NCBI GenBank assembly: GCA_030656555.1
Contig: JAUSPN010000068.1
Coordinates: forward strand, 1-33,201
DNA length: 33,201 nt
Direction of reading: 5' to 3'
Source: Candidatus Desulfaltia sp.
GTDB lineage: Bacteria; Desulfobacterota; Desulfobacteria; Desulfobacterales; ETH-SRB1
How positions within the stretch are numbered: position 1 is the first letter of the stretch; each line of letters begins with the position of its first letter. The position numbers and the translations under genes were made by a program. The notes beneath the pieces are model-generated. The model ran no database searches. It had not been told where the DNA came from and was given only the letters and a program-made list of their open reading frames with translations. Shown here piece by piece: positions 1 to 7,190 of the stretch.

Positions 1-193
1 CTGTAACCCGGCTCATCCCGATGACCTCTTTTTCCATCTCTTTTTTCCGGCTCGCATCCATTTCTTCAACAGCTTTAGGAGGCCTGAATTCCTTCACAGG
101 TATTCCCTTTGCCTCAAAAGTGCAGGCTGAAAGAGACAAAATAAACAGGCCCGCAATAACGGCCAAAAATATATTTCGTATTCTGTAGATCAT
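1..193 (-). CDS. Partial lipoprotein, N-terminal 64 residues only
   Basis: A minus-strand reading frame opens with ATG at 191-193 and runs off the left edge of the window. A GGAG motif sits about 9 bases before the start. The product begins with a basic and hydrophobic segment that ends in a lipobox (LSAC, Cys at residue 24), so it is predicted to be a lipid-anchored envelope protein. The mature part seen is short, charged and rich in Lys and Glu. Its family cannot be decided from this much. A polysaccharide-export (Wza-like) lipoprotein is one possibility, because low-molecular-weight phosphatases and ExeA-type ATPases like those nearby often sit in exopolysaccharide loci, but no diagnostic motif is visible. 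Confidence 0.7.
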   Translation of the reverse strand, partial: MIYRIRNIFLAVIAGLFILSLSACTFEAKGIPVKEFRPPKAVEEMDASRKKEMEKEVIGMSRVT

Positions 194-321
194 TCTGTAA
201 TTCTCCGTCAAACTAATGCCGTGCCTTTTTACAATTTCACTCAGCAATATATTTTACGCGACAACTATAAATTGAATTTTTATATATAATTATATCTCAA
301 AAAGAGCATAACATCAACATA

Positions 322-1530
322 TTATTTCATATCCCTTCCACGCACCTTTTTCATAATAACATAAAATAGAGCTGTTGCAACATACCTTACGACCTCACAT
401 ATACGAAACAGATAATATGATTCCCTGAACTCTAAATTCTTATTATACCACCTCTGAATCAGGATATGCGGCGGTGGAAAAAATGTTCTGAATAAAAACC
501 GGCACTTATTAATAAAACCCCTATTCAATGCCAGGTAAATCAGATAACTGCTGCCCTTAATCCTATTGTTGGAAAGTTGAAGAGAAAGGAAAAATCTCTC
601 CCCAATAGTAATATGCAATGGCCGCAAGCTATTTATAACCTTATCCGGAATCCTTAAAGAGGAATAATCTCTAACAATGGTTAAGCTAAAATGCAACAAC
701 CTTGACAGGTTAAAATCCCGGCTTTCTCTAATGATAAAGTCCCAGTCAACGCTTTTTTCATAGGTTTTTATGGATTGAAAGATATCATAAATCAGTATCA
801 ACCGATCAAAAGAATGGCCTATCCTCAAGGCATGTTCACAAAGATAGATTATCAGGTGGCTGGGAGAGAGTATGCGGGACTCAACATCGGCGATCATAGC
901 AGGAACCGACATTTTCCATATCCGCTCCATATCTATCTGCGGAGCAAACATATATGCCGGAACCGAGGTATTCACCAGATGCCAGTGAATATGGATTGAC
1001 AGCGAGGACATATCCCTTCGATAATCAAGACTGGCCAGATATCCCACCGGATTATTAACAGCCCTGGCCGCTGAGCTGTCTCTGGGAAAACATCCAAAAG
1101 AGGACAGGCAGCTATCGACCTTTTGAAGGCTATCTTTTTTTACCAGTATATCTATGTCGGACATCCCTCTCATAGCGATACCCGGATAAATATGTTCTGC
1201 CAGGGCAACCCCTTTAAGCATGATGAACGGTATTCCCTCATCTTTGAATCTGCCAAGTATCTCCTTTAATTCGCCCAGCGCAGACATATTCTTCATCAGG
1301 TTTGAATTATACTGTTTCTGCAAATACCGACAGGTTTCAGCAGGCATCATCTCTTTAAGATTGTTTTTTTTTATTTCGCAGAAAAGCACGCCCGCAACAC
1401 CCTCGCTTATTGCGGTCTCAACAATATAATCCCAATCCGGAGAACCAGGGGAAAATTGTGATAATGTATCCCTGCAAGCCTCTCCGAAAAGGAGTTTGAG
1501 CAACAACCTGTCCTCTCTTTTCCAGGCCAT
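322..1530 (-). CDS. Nucleotidyltransferase-fold protein (PF14907-like)
   Basis: This 402-residue protein looks like the uncharacterised nucleotidyltransferase family often annotated as NTP_transf_5. The visible signature is LKG at residues 105-107, then a Tyr, then RGMSDIDILV at 121-130, where Asp125 and Asp127 are the expected metal-binding acidic pair of a polymerase-beta-type fold. The rest is mainly helical and has no signal peptide. Members often occur beside HPrK-like kinases, PqqD-like proteins and polysaccharide or peptide-modification genes, which fits this place. The gene is divergent from the PqqD-like gene at 1666, with 135 bases between them. The ATG at 1528-1530 has an AGGG-type ribosome site. 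The substrate is unknown and the role in the neighbouring locus is inferred from position only. Confidence 0.75.
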   Translation of the reverse strand: MAWKREDRLLLKLLFGEACRDTLSQFSPGSPDWDYIVETAISEGVAGVLFCEIKKNNLKEMMPAETCRYLQKQYNSNLMKNMSALGELKEILGRFKDEGIPFIMLKGVALAEHIYPGIAMRGMSDIDILVKKDSLQKVDSCLSSFGCFPRDSSAARAVNNPVGYLASLDYRRDMSSLSIHIHWHLVNTSVPAYMFAPQIDMERIWKMSVPAMIADVESRILSPSHLIIYLCEHALRIGHSFDRLILIYDIFQSIKTYEKSVDWDFIIRESRDFNLSRLLHFSLTIVRDYSSLRIPDKVINSLRPLHITIGERFFLSLQLSNNRIKGSSYLIYLALNRGFINKCRFLFRTFFPPPHILIQRWYNKNLEFRESYYLFRICEVVRYVATALFYVIMKKVRGRDMK

Positions 1531-1665
1531 TAATTTGTCCCTTGCAACAATTTACAGGAAAATCGGAAATCAGCAGTCGAATAACTATCTGAAAAAAATT
1601 AATCTTGAATTTAAGTAACTAATATTATACATATCATCTTTCAAATAAAATCTAAACCAGGATAT

Positions 1666-1980
1666 ATGAAAATCATATTAAAAAATAATGATTATTTGAT
1701 GCAAGACCTTGAAAGCATATTCAGGAAAGAAGAGGATGGGGCATTTCTCTTTGATCCCAAAAGCGGCAATCTAAAATACATAAACTGCATGGGAGTCAAT
1801 ATTTACCAACTATGCAGCGGCAACAGATCCGTCGCAGATATCACATCACTAATTGCAGAAAATTATAGAGATATCCCTGAAAGACAGATAAAAGAGGATA
1901 TCAAAAATTTTCTTCAAGACCTTATTGAAATGAAATTTGTAACTATTCAGCCACAGATTCACACAGATAAACGCAGATAG
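1666..1980 (+). CDS. PqqD-like peptide-binding protein (104 aa)
   Basis: A small PqqD-family protein. In RiPP pathways such proteins bind the precursor leader and present it to a radical SAM enzyme. The family pattern is visible: a beta-rich stretch at about residues 26-42 (FLFDPKSGNLKYIN), the 'N..G..IYQLC' helix start at 43-50, then helices at 55-90 ending in a 'DLIEMKFV' type segment. It is the first gene of a plus-strand run and is followed after 183 bases of repeat-rich DNA by a radical SAM/SPASM gene. Its last 13 codons (Val92 to the stop) coincide with the start of an intergenic repeat at 1939, so the C-terminal tail (VTIQPQIHTDKRR) was probably acquired from repeat DNA. It may correspond to ScmD of the SynChlorMet cassette, an assignment made from memory. 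Confidence 0.8.
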   Translation: MKIILKNNDYLMQDLESIFRKEEDGAFLFDPKSGNLKYINCMGVNIYQLCSGNRSVADITSLIAENYRDIPERQIKEDIKNFLQDLIEMKFVTIQPQIHTDKRR

Positions 1981-2133
1981 GTTTAAATACAAGTAATCAA
2001 TAAAGGAGCATAAGGATTGAAACTCCCCACAGCCCCGCTGGGATCTCCACTTTGCTCCGACAAGCTACGGAGAATGCGCTTAAAAGAAAAAATATCAGTG
2101 ATGATCAGCGTAGATCGGTGGCTGAATAGCTAC
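1939..2133. repeat. Repeat island with inverted GTAACTATTCAGCCAC arms
   Basis: The 16-base arm at 1939-1954 recurs inverted at 2118-2133 with one mismatch. Between the arms lie further repeat-like words (CACAGATTCACACAGATAAA) and a small stem CTCCG/CGGAG at 2055-2059 and 2068-2072. The 183 bases between the PqqD-like gene and the radical SAM gene hold nothing else recognisable. The left arm lies inside the 3' end of the PqqD-like gene. The same first 14 bases occur again at 5624-5637. Confidence 0.75.
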
Positions 2134-2163
2134 TGAAATTTTTGAAAAAAGAAAGAAGTATAG

Positions 2164-3249
2164 ATGACCGAAAATGATCAAGAATATCCGCTAAGCACTA
2201 TCTATCTTTACCTGACGGACAGATGTAATTTAAGATGCAGCCACTGTTGGATTACACCTGCACATAACAGGTCAGGCGAGAATATAAATAGCAAAATCGA
2301 CATAAAATATCTAAAAAGAGCAATCATTGACGCAAAATCGATCGGCCTGACCTGCGTAAAACTGACAGGCGGCGAGCCTTTTTTGAGAAAAGATATCCTC
2401 GATCTTATCGATTTCTTATCCTCAAATGATATTATAGTCGATATTGAAACAAACGGCACTCTCCTGAATGAAGAAATTGTTGAAAGATTGAATGACAGTT
2501 CCGTCAATCAGGTATCGGTCAGCCTGGATGGCGCGTCAGAGAAATCACATGAATCGATTCGCAAAGTAGCTGGATGCTACCAAAAGGCATTAGACGGTTT
2601 GGCGCTTTTAACGAAAAGTGATATTGGAACACAGATAATTATGAGCCTGTATGAAGGGAATATCTCAGATATTGAAAAGTTGGCCGATATCGCCGACAGG
2701 ATGGAAGTAGGTTCATTAAAAATAAATCCCATAATGCCGACCGGACGCGGCAAAGATTTTTTTGTAAATAAAGAAAATTTGTCCATCGAGAAACTGCTGA
2801 GTATAAACAGGTGGATAGAAGAAGAACTCAGCCTGAAATATGACTCAATAGATATATGTTTTGATATTCCAACCGGTCTAAAATCACTTAAATCCATTAC
2901 ATCATCGCAATTATATGAGTGCAACATCCTTAATATTATCGGAATACTTGCCAATGGCAACATCTCTTTGTGCGGAATCGGTCAAACAGAAACTGATCTT
3001 GTCATGGGAAATATTCTCAGAGATGATATCTGCAATGTATGGTCAAATCATCATCTACTTAAAAAATTGAGAAAGGATTTGCCGAAAAACCTCACCGGCA
3101 TTTGCGGCCGGTGTATCTTCAAATTCAGATGTCTCGGCGCCTGCAGGGCCAGCGCTTATTCTCTGACCGGAAATTTAAACAGCTCTTTTTTTCTGTGCGA
3201 CGAGGCTTACAAAAGCGGCGTATTCCCGGAATCGAGGATGATTAACTAA
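2164..3249 (+). CDS. Radical SAM/SPASM peptide-modifying enzyme, module 1
   Basis: A 361-residue PqqE/anSME-like enzyme. The radical SAM cluster motif CNLRCSHC is at Cys21, Cys25 and Cys28, and the SAM-binding GGEP is at 69-72. The C-terminal third carries seven Cys residues in a SPASM arrangement (YEC, LCG, then GIC-GRC-FRC-GAC and a final LCD), which should hold auxiliary iron-sulfur clusters. SPASM enzymes of this type install thioether, carbon-carbon or epimerised links in ribosomal peptides in the cytoplasm. It follows a PqqD-like gene and precedes an HD-GYP gene by 11 bases. The ending CDEAY...GVFPESR resembles, as far as I recall, the SynChlorMet enzyme ScmF. The likely substrate is the Cys-rich peptide encoded at 5324-5593. 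That assignment is inferred, while the enzyme class is certain. Confidence 0.9.
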   Translation: MTENDQEYPLSTIYLYLTDRCNLRCSHCWITPAHNRSGENINSKIDIKYLKRAIIDAKSIGLTCVKLTGGEPFLRKDILDLIDFLSSNDIIVDIETNGTLLNEEIVERLNDSSVNQVSVSLDGASEKSHESIRKVAGCYQKALDGLALLTKSDIGTQIIMSLYEGNISDIEKLADIADRMEVGSLKINPIMPTGRGKDFFVNKENLSIEKLLSINRWIEEELSLKYDSIDICFDIPTGLKSLKSITSSQLYECNILNIIGILANGNISLCGIGQTETDLVMGNILRDDICNVWSNHHLLKKLRKDLPKNLTGICGRCIFKFRCLGACRASAYSLTGNLNSSFFLCDEAYKSGVFPESRMIN

Positions 3250-3260
3250 GGTATTTTATC

Positions 3261-4325
3261 ATGGTTAGATTTTCCGATATCATCAAGAACAACTTAACTA
3301 AAAAACAAAAGGCCGAAAAATCCGAGAAAGCTGAAAAGCAATCCAGTTCTTTCCGTCTTAGCGATTTAGAAGAGCTCAGGTTATCAAGAGACTCGAAACC
3401 CGCACCTATAAAGGCCGCGGTTCCAAAACCTAAAAAAGAAACTGAAGAAATCAGGAAAATTTACTTAAGCTTCCAAACCTATATCAATGAAGTCAGAACA
3501 AGTATTTTAGATAACAAATCCTTCAAGATCGACTCCGTCCTCATTCTAATCAATAAAATCATTAATACACCGGATATGATCAACGAGCTTTATCAGTCAT
3601 CCATCCATTTCAGTCATAAAGAAGACTACGCCATTTCCAGATCAATCAACACCCTTGTATACGCACTCAAAATCGGCCAGGGCTTGGAATATTCAAAAGC
3701 GCAGCTTCTTGAACTGGGATTAGCCGCACTGCTTTATGATGTAGGAATGTTTAAAATTCCCGAAAGTATAATCAAAAAAAATGGGGAATTAACCGGATCC
3801 GAGGTAACTCTCATAAGGAAACACCCTGAAATTGGAAGAGATATCTTATCGGCATTCAAAGAAAATTATCCATGGCTTTCCCGGGTGGCGTACGAACACC
3901 ATGAAAGGGAAAATGGCCAGGGCTATCCACGTGGGATTAAGGGAGACGAAATCTGCGAATATGCAAAGATAACAGGTATGGTTGATACTTACGAAGCCAT
4001 GATTCATAGCCGTCCACATAGAAAGGCAATAACACAGCATGTCTCGGTTAAAGAATTGATATGGTCAAAAAATCTTATGTTTTCACCAAAAATAATCAAA
4101 GTATTTATTAAAAAAATATCCATTTACCCGATAGGAAGCTATGTAAGACTCAACAACAGGGCCGTAGGCATGGTCATACACACTAATGAAGAAAATCCCA
4201 TAAAGCCGGCCGTCAAACTGCTTTTTAACGGCAAGGGAAAGGCTGTGACCGAAGAGATAATAATAAAGTTGAGTGAAAACCCTCTCCTTTGTATTACAGA
4301 GACCATTTCCATAGATGAAATTTGA
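3261..4325 (+). CDS. HD-GYP domain protein with degenerate HD motif
   Basis: A 354-residue protein with a charged, low-complexity N-terminus (residues 1-65) and an HD-GYP-type domain at about 120-285. HD-GYP proteins normally hydrolyse cyclic di-GMP. Retained features are IPESIIKKNGELT at 166-178, H188, HHE at 213-215 and GYP at 221-223. The HD pair reads YD (Tyr159-Asp160, in LLYDVGM), and the upstream ligand His of the usual 'HSINV' segment reads Arg127 (SRSIN). Loss of two metal-ligand histidines argues for a regulatory or scaffolding role rather than hydrolysis. It starts 11 bases after the radical SAM gene with AAGG upstream, so the two are co-transcribed. Its stop codon is 6 bases before a repeat element. 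Confidence 0.85.
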   Translation: MVRFSDIIKNNLTKKQKAEKSEKAEKQSSSFRLSDLEELRLSRDSKPAPIKAAVPKPKKETEEIRKIYLSFQTYINEVRTSILDNKSFKIDSVLILINKIINTPDMINELYQSSIHFSHKEDYAISRSINTLVYALKIGQGLEYSKAQLLELGLAALLYDVGMFKIPESIIKKNGELTGSEVTLIRKHPEIGRDILSAFKENYPWLSRVAYEHHERENGQGYPRGIKGDEICEYAKITGMVDTYEAMIHSRPHRKAITQHVSVKELIWSKNLMFSPKIIKVFIKKISIYPIGSYVRLNNRAVGMVIHTNEENPIKPAVKLLFNGKGKAVTEEIIIKLSENPLLCITETISIDEI

Positions 4326-4331
4326 CAAAAC

Positions 4332-4512
4332 AAGTGCCTAAAGTGAGCTAAAGTGCCTAAAATGCCTAAAGTTAAGGTATTCTGCCTATTTTAAAGTAAC
4401 AAATGGCAAATGAGCTGAGGTTTCCTAAATTTTGCTATTTATAATATAAAATCAGTTAGCGCTGGCAAGCGCGTTCCTTAACTTTAGGCACTTTAGCTCA
4501 CTTTAGGCACTT
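4332..4512. repeat. Inverted repeat pair built of 9-10 base units, copy 1
   Basis: The left arm at 4332-4377 is made of units such as AAGTGCCTA and AAGTGAGCTA and ends in GTTAAGG. The right arm at 4476-4512 is its exact reverse complement, except that the left arm carries one extra 9-base unit (ATGCCTAAA). A small GC hairpin (GCGC, six-base loop, GCGC) abuts the right arm at about 4460-4473. The element fills most of the 220-base gap between the HD-GYP gene and the HPrK-like gene. It contains no credible reading frame. A second copy lies at 17751-18029. Confidence 0.85.
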
Positions 4513-4545
4513 CAAACTCTATCTTACTTTATTTTTGACTGACAA

Positions 4546-5319
4546 ATGAAGGATGCCCTAAGTTTGGTAGAATTTACTCTCTCAATAGCAAAGACATCGA
4601 TTGCAGTTACTCTGGAAAAATCCCCGGAACAGATCGGAGCAGACCTGAGAAAGCTTTATGCCGGTTTTCTGAGCAATCAGATGAAAACCGACGCCTGCAT
4701 AAGAATATCCTGTGATAATCTTACAACTTACTGTGAATCAAAAGATGGCCCGATCAGACTTCCTGTTACTTTCAAAAGCCAAAACTACGGCTTTTCTGTG
4801 GCATCTGTTTACAAATCTCTCTTTCTCTATATTTCTCTTATCCTTGCAGAACAAAAAAAACTGCTCATTCATGGCGCCGGTATAAAGAAGAAAGATAGCG
4901 GATATCTTTTTCTGGGAGAATCAGGAGCAGGGAAAACCACAATAGCCGGTTCTGCGAAAAGAGATGATATTTTCTCAGATGACAGTCCTGTTATTGGAAG
5001 GGAAGACAACCTCTTCTATATCTATCCTTCCCCATACAGCCAGGTTGACATGTTTGGACCAAAAAGAGATGATCATTACCTGAAAAAAACAGAGCTGATA
5101 AAACTATTCTTTCTAAAGAAGAATGATAAACTGTTCATAAAGCCAAGGGATAGGAGGTCAGCTCTTGCGGAAATTATAAAAAAACATATACACTCTTTTG
5201 AATTTATGGGAAGCAAAAGCAGAATAGCCGCTTTTGACCTCTGCTATGATCTGTGCAACAGCATACCGATCTACGATCTACATTTTCAAAAGAATGATAA
5301 ATTCCGGGATATTATTTAA
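4546..5319 (+). CDS. HPr-kinase-like P-loop protein (ScmC-like)
   Basis: A 257-residue protein related to the C-terminal domain of HPr kinase/phosphorylase. Visible motifs are LIHGAG at 107-112, the Walker A GESGAGKT at 124-131 and a DDSPV segment at 145-149 in the place of the HprK metal-binding acidic residues. The usual N-terminal HprK domain is absent. Such small HprK-like proteins recur in peptide-modification cassettes, and their substrate there is not established. I assign it by recollection to ScmC of the SynChlorMet cassette. It is the last gene of the plus-strand run, separated from the HD-GYP gene by a repeat. Its stop codon lies 4 bases from the stop codon of the convergent Cys-rich peptide gene. 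The ATG at 4546 has no clear ribosome site. Confidence 0.8.
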   Translation: MKDALSLVEFTLSIAKTSIAVTLEKSPEQIGADLRKLYAGFLSNQMKTDACIRISCDNLTTYCESKDGPIRLPVTFKSQNYGFSVASVYKSLFLYISLILAEQKKLLIHGAGIKKKDSGYLFLGESGAGKTTIAGSAKRDDIFSDDSPVIGREDNLFYIYPSPYSQVDMFGPKRDDHYLKKTELIKLFFLKKNDKLFIKPRDRRSALAEIIKKHIHSFEFMGSKSRIAAFDLCYDLCNSIPIYDLHFQKNDKFRDII

Positions 5320-5323
5320 GCGC

Positions 5324-5593
5324 CTATTTTTGCGGCACACTCCCGGATTTGCATTTTGCGCCGGCAACACTGCCGTTCCTGCAAAAACCCCCGTATGCAA
5401 CGCTTCCAGCCTGGCATTTCTTCTGTGGGGAACCACCTGCCCGGCATTCCGCAGACGCAGCAGCGCCGCCGGCCTGGCACTGCCCTCCTGGAACACTTCC
5501 TGTTCTACAATGTTCGGCGGCATAAGCAACTCCTCCGCCCAGATCCAGGATTTTAGGCGACTCATAGGGAAACTTGAATTTGGTTGCAGTCAT
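5324..5593 (-). CDS. Cys/Gly-rich repeat peptide, likely RiPP precursor
   Basis: An 89-residue protein that appears to be the substrate of the surrounding modification genes. Residues 1-28 form a leader-like segment (SPKILDLGGGVAYAAEH at 12-28). Residues 29-89 carry six units CxxG(S/G): CRTGS, CQAGG, CRAGG, CQAGS, CRNGS and CKSGS. The Cys are at 29, 39, 50, 60, 71 and 81, so the spacing is 10,11,10,11,10 and three 21-residue double units result. The core is otherwise Gly, Ala, Ser, Gln and Lys, with hardly any bulky residues. The gene has a good ribosome site (GGAG, 7 bases before ATG) and starts 15 bases after the stop of the radical SAM gene at 5609. Regular Cys plus paired SPASM enzymes suggest thioether crosslinking of the ranthipeptide/sactipeptide kind. 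That chemistry is inferred. A metal-binding small protein is the main alternative. Confidence 0.85.
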   Translation of the reverse strand: MTATKFKFPYESPKILDLGGGVAYAAEHCRTGSVPGGQCQAGGAAASAECRAGGSPQKKCQAGSVAYGGFCRNGSVAGAKCKSGSVPQK

Positions 5594-5608
5594 CTTTTTT
5601 CTCCATGT

Positions 5609-6748
5609 TTATGGAACGATTTCGTAACTATTCAGCCTATCTACCTGAGCAGTTACACGATTCCTATCATAAGGAAACCCTTTATCTCTAAAAATCCTGT
5701 AACAGGACATGGGGTCCGGCTTAACTACTGAACCCGAAAGGTAATAAGATACAGCGGGGCAGCCGCCGACACAGAATGATTTATACATACAGCCGTTACA
5801 CTCCTCAATATCATTTAAGGATACGGACGACCTCATTCTCATATCATGAAAAACCCGTGACAATTGCCATATTTCCTTAAAATCGGTCTCTCTGATATTG
5901 CCGGCCTTAAAATCCCACAACCTGTCACAGGGAACGACCCAGCCATCAGACCTGACAGTACACTTTTCTATTCCTCCGCCACAACCCAAAAGCCCATTTG
6001 CAGCGTCAGGGCAATCTGTAGCATATTCTCTTTCCAGATTTTCAAAACCTTCAAAAAAATCACCCATCTCCAGAATCATCCCTGTAACGAAATTCCCATA
6101 TTGATCTCTTAATCTCTTGATGTCTTTTGTCACTTCTCTTCTTTGATGATTGGAAAGTGTAAGTTTATTTAAATGCAGGGCTGCATTCCCAAGCGGTAGA
6201 ATCTCATTGAATTTTACAGACTCCAGGCCAAGACTTTTACCCAGACTGATGATGTTTTCTATATCTTTGTAATTGTCCCTGGTAACCGTGGTATAAGTCG
6301 AGACATTTCCATTATATTTCAGAAGATTTTTTATTCCATCTATAACGCCTTCAAAACTGCCTTTACCTCTCAACTTTTCATGAATTTCGGCAGTGGAACC
6401 GTCGAGACTTACAAAAATGCTGTAGAGTTTTTCCAGCTCTGAAATCTGTTTTGACTTTTCTTCATCTATCAGCATCCCGTTTGTATTCAAACCATAGCGA
6501 AAATGATGTTTTTCAATCTCCCCGAAAATAGCAAATATATCTTTTCTCATAAATGGCTCGCCGCCGCTAATCCAAAGAGTAAACACCTTTAGCTCCGCAA
6601 GCCTTCTTATGAATTTTATCCACTCATCTCCTGTCAAATCCGTCCTGGAATTGCGCAAAGAAAAAACATTGCAGTGCCTGCAGGCCAGATTGCACCGGCT
6701 TGTTACAGCTATGAATACATCCAGGGGAGCGGACAGGGATTCCACCAT
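5609..6748 (-). CDS. Radical SAM/SPASM peptide-modifying enzyme, module 2
   Basis: A 379-residue radical SAM enzyme. The cluster motif CNLACRHC is at Cys19, Cys23 and Cys26, GGEPFMRKDI follows at about 61-70, and a Cys-rich SPASM region starts at about residue 245 (CPD, CGGG, KCTV, PCD, then EC-GC-FC-GGC and a final SCY). The family modifies peptides through auxiliary iron-sulfur clusters. It is preceded by a PqqD-like gene (40 bases) and followed by the Cys-rich precursor gene (15 bases), the standard order of a maturase with its substrate. A strong AGGAGG site supports the ATG at 6746-6748. The last codons (residues 365-375, VTAQVDRLNSY) are encoded by a 33-base palindromic repeat, so the C-terminal tail is repeat-derived. 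It may be ScmE of the SynChlorMet cassette, by recollection. Confidence 0.92.
   Translation of the reverse strand: MVESLSAPLDVFIAVTSRCNLACRHCNVFSLRNSRTDLTGDEWIKFIRRLAELKVFTLWISGGEPFMRKDIFAIFGEIEKHHFRYGLNTNGMLIDEEKSKQISELEKLYSIFVSLDGSTAEIHEKLRGKGSFEGVIDGIKNLLKYNGNVSTYTTVTRDNYKDIENIISLGKSLGLESVKFNEILPLGNAALHLNKLTLSNHQRREVTKDIKRLRDQYGNFVTGMILEMGDFFEGFENLEREYATDCPDAANGLLGCGGGIEKCTVRSDGWVVPCDRLWDFKAGNIRETDFKEIWQLSRVFHDMRMRSSVSLNDIEECNGCMYKSFCVGGCPAVSYYLSGSVVKPDPMSCYRIFRDKGFPYDRNRVTAQVDRLNSYEIVP
5624..5656. repeat. 33-base palindromic element inside a gene end
   Basis: The arms GTAACTATTCAG and CTGAGCAGTTAC pair over 12 positions with two mismatches around a nine-base centre. The first 14 bases (GTAACTATTCAGCC) equal those at 1939-1952 and nearly equal the inverted arm at 2118-2133. 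The element lies in frame within the last codons of the radical SAM gene. A related word (ATCCACCTGAGTAGTT) occurs near 32424. Confidence 0.75.
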
Positions 6749-6788
6749 CTAAAAACCTCCTGCTAAACAACAAGGTAACCGTGAACTG

Positions 6789-7190
6789 TTACACAACAAT
6801 CAACCCTTTTCTTCTAAAGGAACTCAGCGTCAAAACAACGTCCCTCATGCAAACATCTCTTTCTACATCAAAATCATTTGTAATCTTATCGACTATATCC
6901 TCTGTGCTCTTTTCCCCGTTGCAGCAATTCCAGATAACCGCAGCCGTATCGTTCAACCTCAGTATATCCTTGTTGGCGCCAGCATCAGCAAGAAGAGTGC
7001 AGCCGCCATCTTTTCTGCACGAAATATCAGGATTTTTCACCGGAAATGCTCCCAATATCTCTTTTATCTCAGTCCATCTATACAGCGCTTTGAGATTTTC
7101 ATAAATATTAGAAAAAAATGGAGCTATGCCCGGCAGCGCCAAACCGGCTCCAAACACCATAGACATAAAATTCCTTCTTGATCTTATCAT
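6789..7190 (-). CDS. PqqD-like protein with twin-arginine-like N-terminus
   Basis: A 133-residue protein in two parts. Residues 1-26 read as a twin-arginine signal or anchor: SRRNFM at 4-9 followed by an uncharged stretch MVFGAGLALPGIAPFF. Residues 60-133 are PqqD-like (GCTLLADAGANKDILRLNDTAAVIWNCC, then helices ending in FRRKGLIVV). A PqqD domain normally binds precursor leaders in the cytoplasm, so an export-type N-terminus is unexpected. It may act as a membrane anchor. Five Cys are present (58, 64, 89, 90, 114). The gene overlaps the ATPase gene by ATGA and precedes the radical SAM gene by 40 bases, so it belongs to the minus-strand operon. The start is supported by AAGGG upstream. An internal start at Met9 or Met11 would remove the signal. 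Confidence 0.8.
   Translation of the reverse strand: MIRSRRNFMSMVFGAGLALPGIAPFFSNIYENLKALYRWTEIKEILGAFPVKNPDISCRKDGGCTLLADAGANKDILRLNDTAAVIWNCCNGEKSTEDIVDKITNDFDVERDVCMRDVVLTLSSFRRKGLIVV

Noticed and set aside
775-999. Plus-strand frame of 74 residues inside the nucleotidyltransferase gene
   Set aside because: It is an antisense shadow with no ribosome site or family features.
1605-1628. TTGAAT and TATTAT as a promoter of the first PqqD gene
   Set aside because: The gap between the boxes is only 12 bases, too short for a sigma-70 promoter.
2011-2030. Sequence AAGGATTGAAAC, similar to the end of some CRISPR repeats
   Set aside because: It occurs once, with no regularly spaced second copy, and no cas genes are in the window.
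5278-5565. Alternative 95-residue minus-strand frame over the Cys-rich peptide gene
   Set aside because: It has no ribosome site, runs into the convergent HPrK-like gene and shows no repeat pattern. The 89-residue frame has a good ribosome site and regular Cys units.
5234-5731. Plus-strand frame of 165 residues over the peptide gene and the radical SAM gene end
   Set aside because: It overlaps three better supported genes and its composition is that of an antisense shadow.
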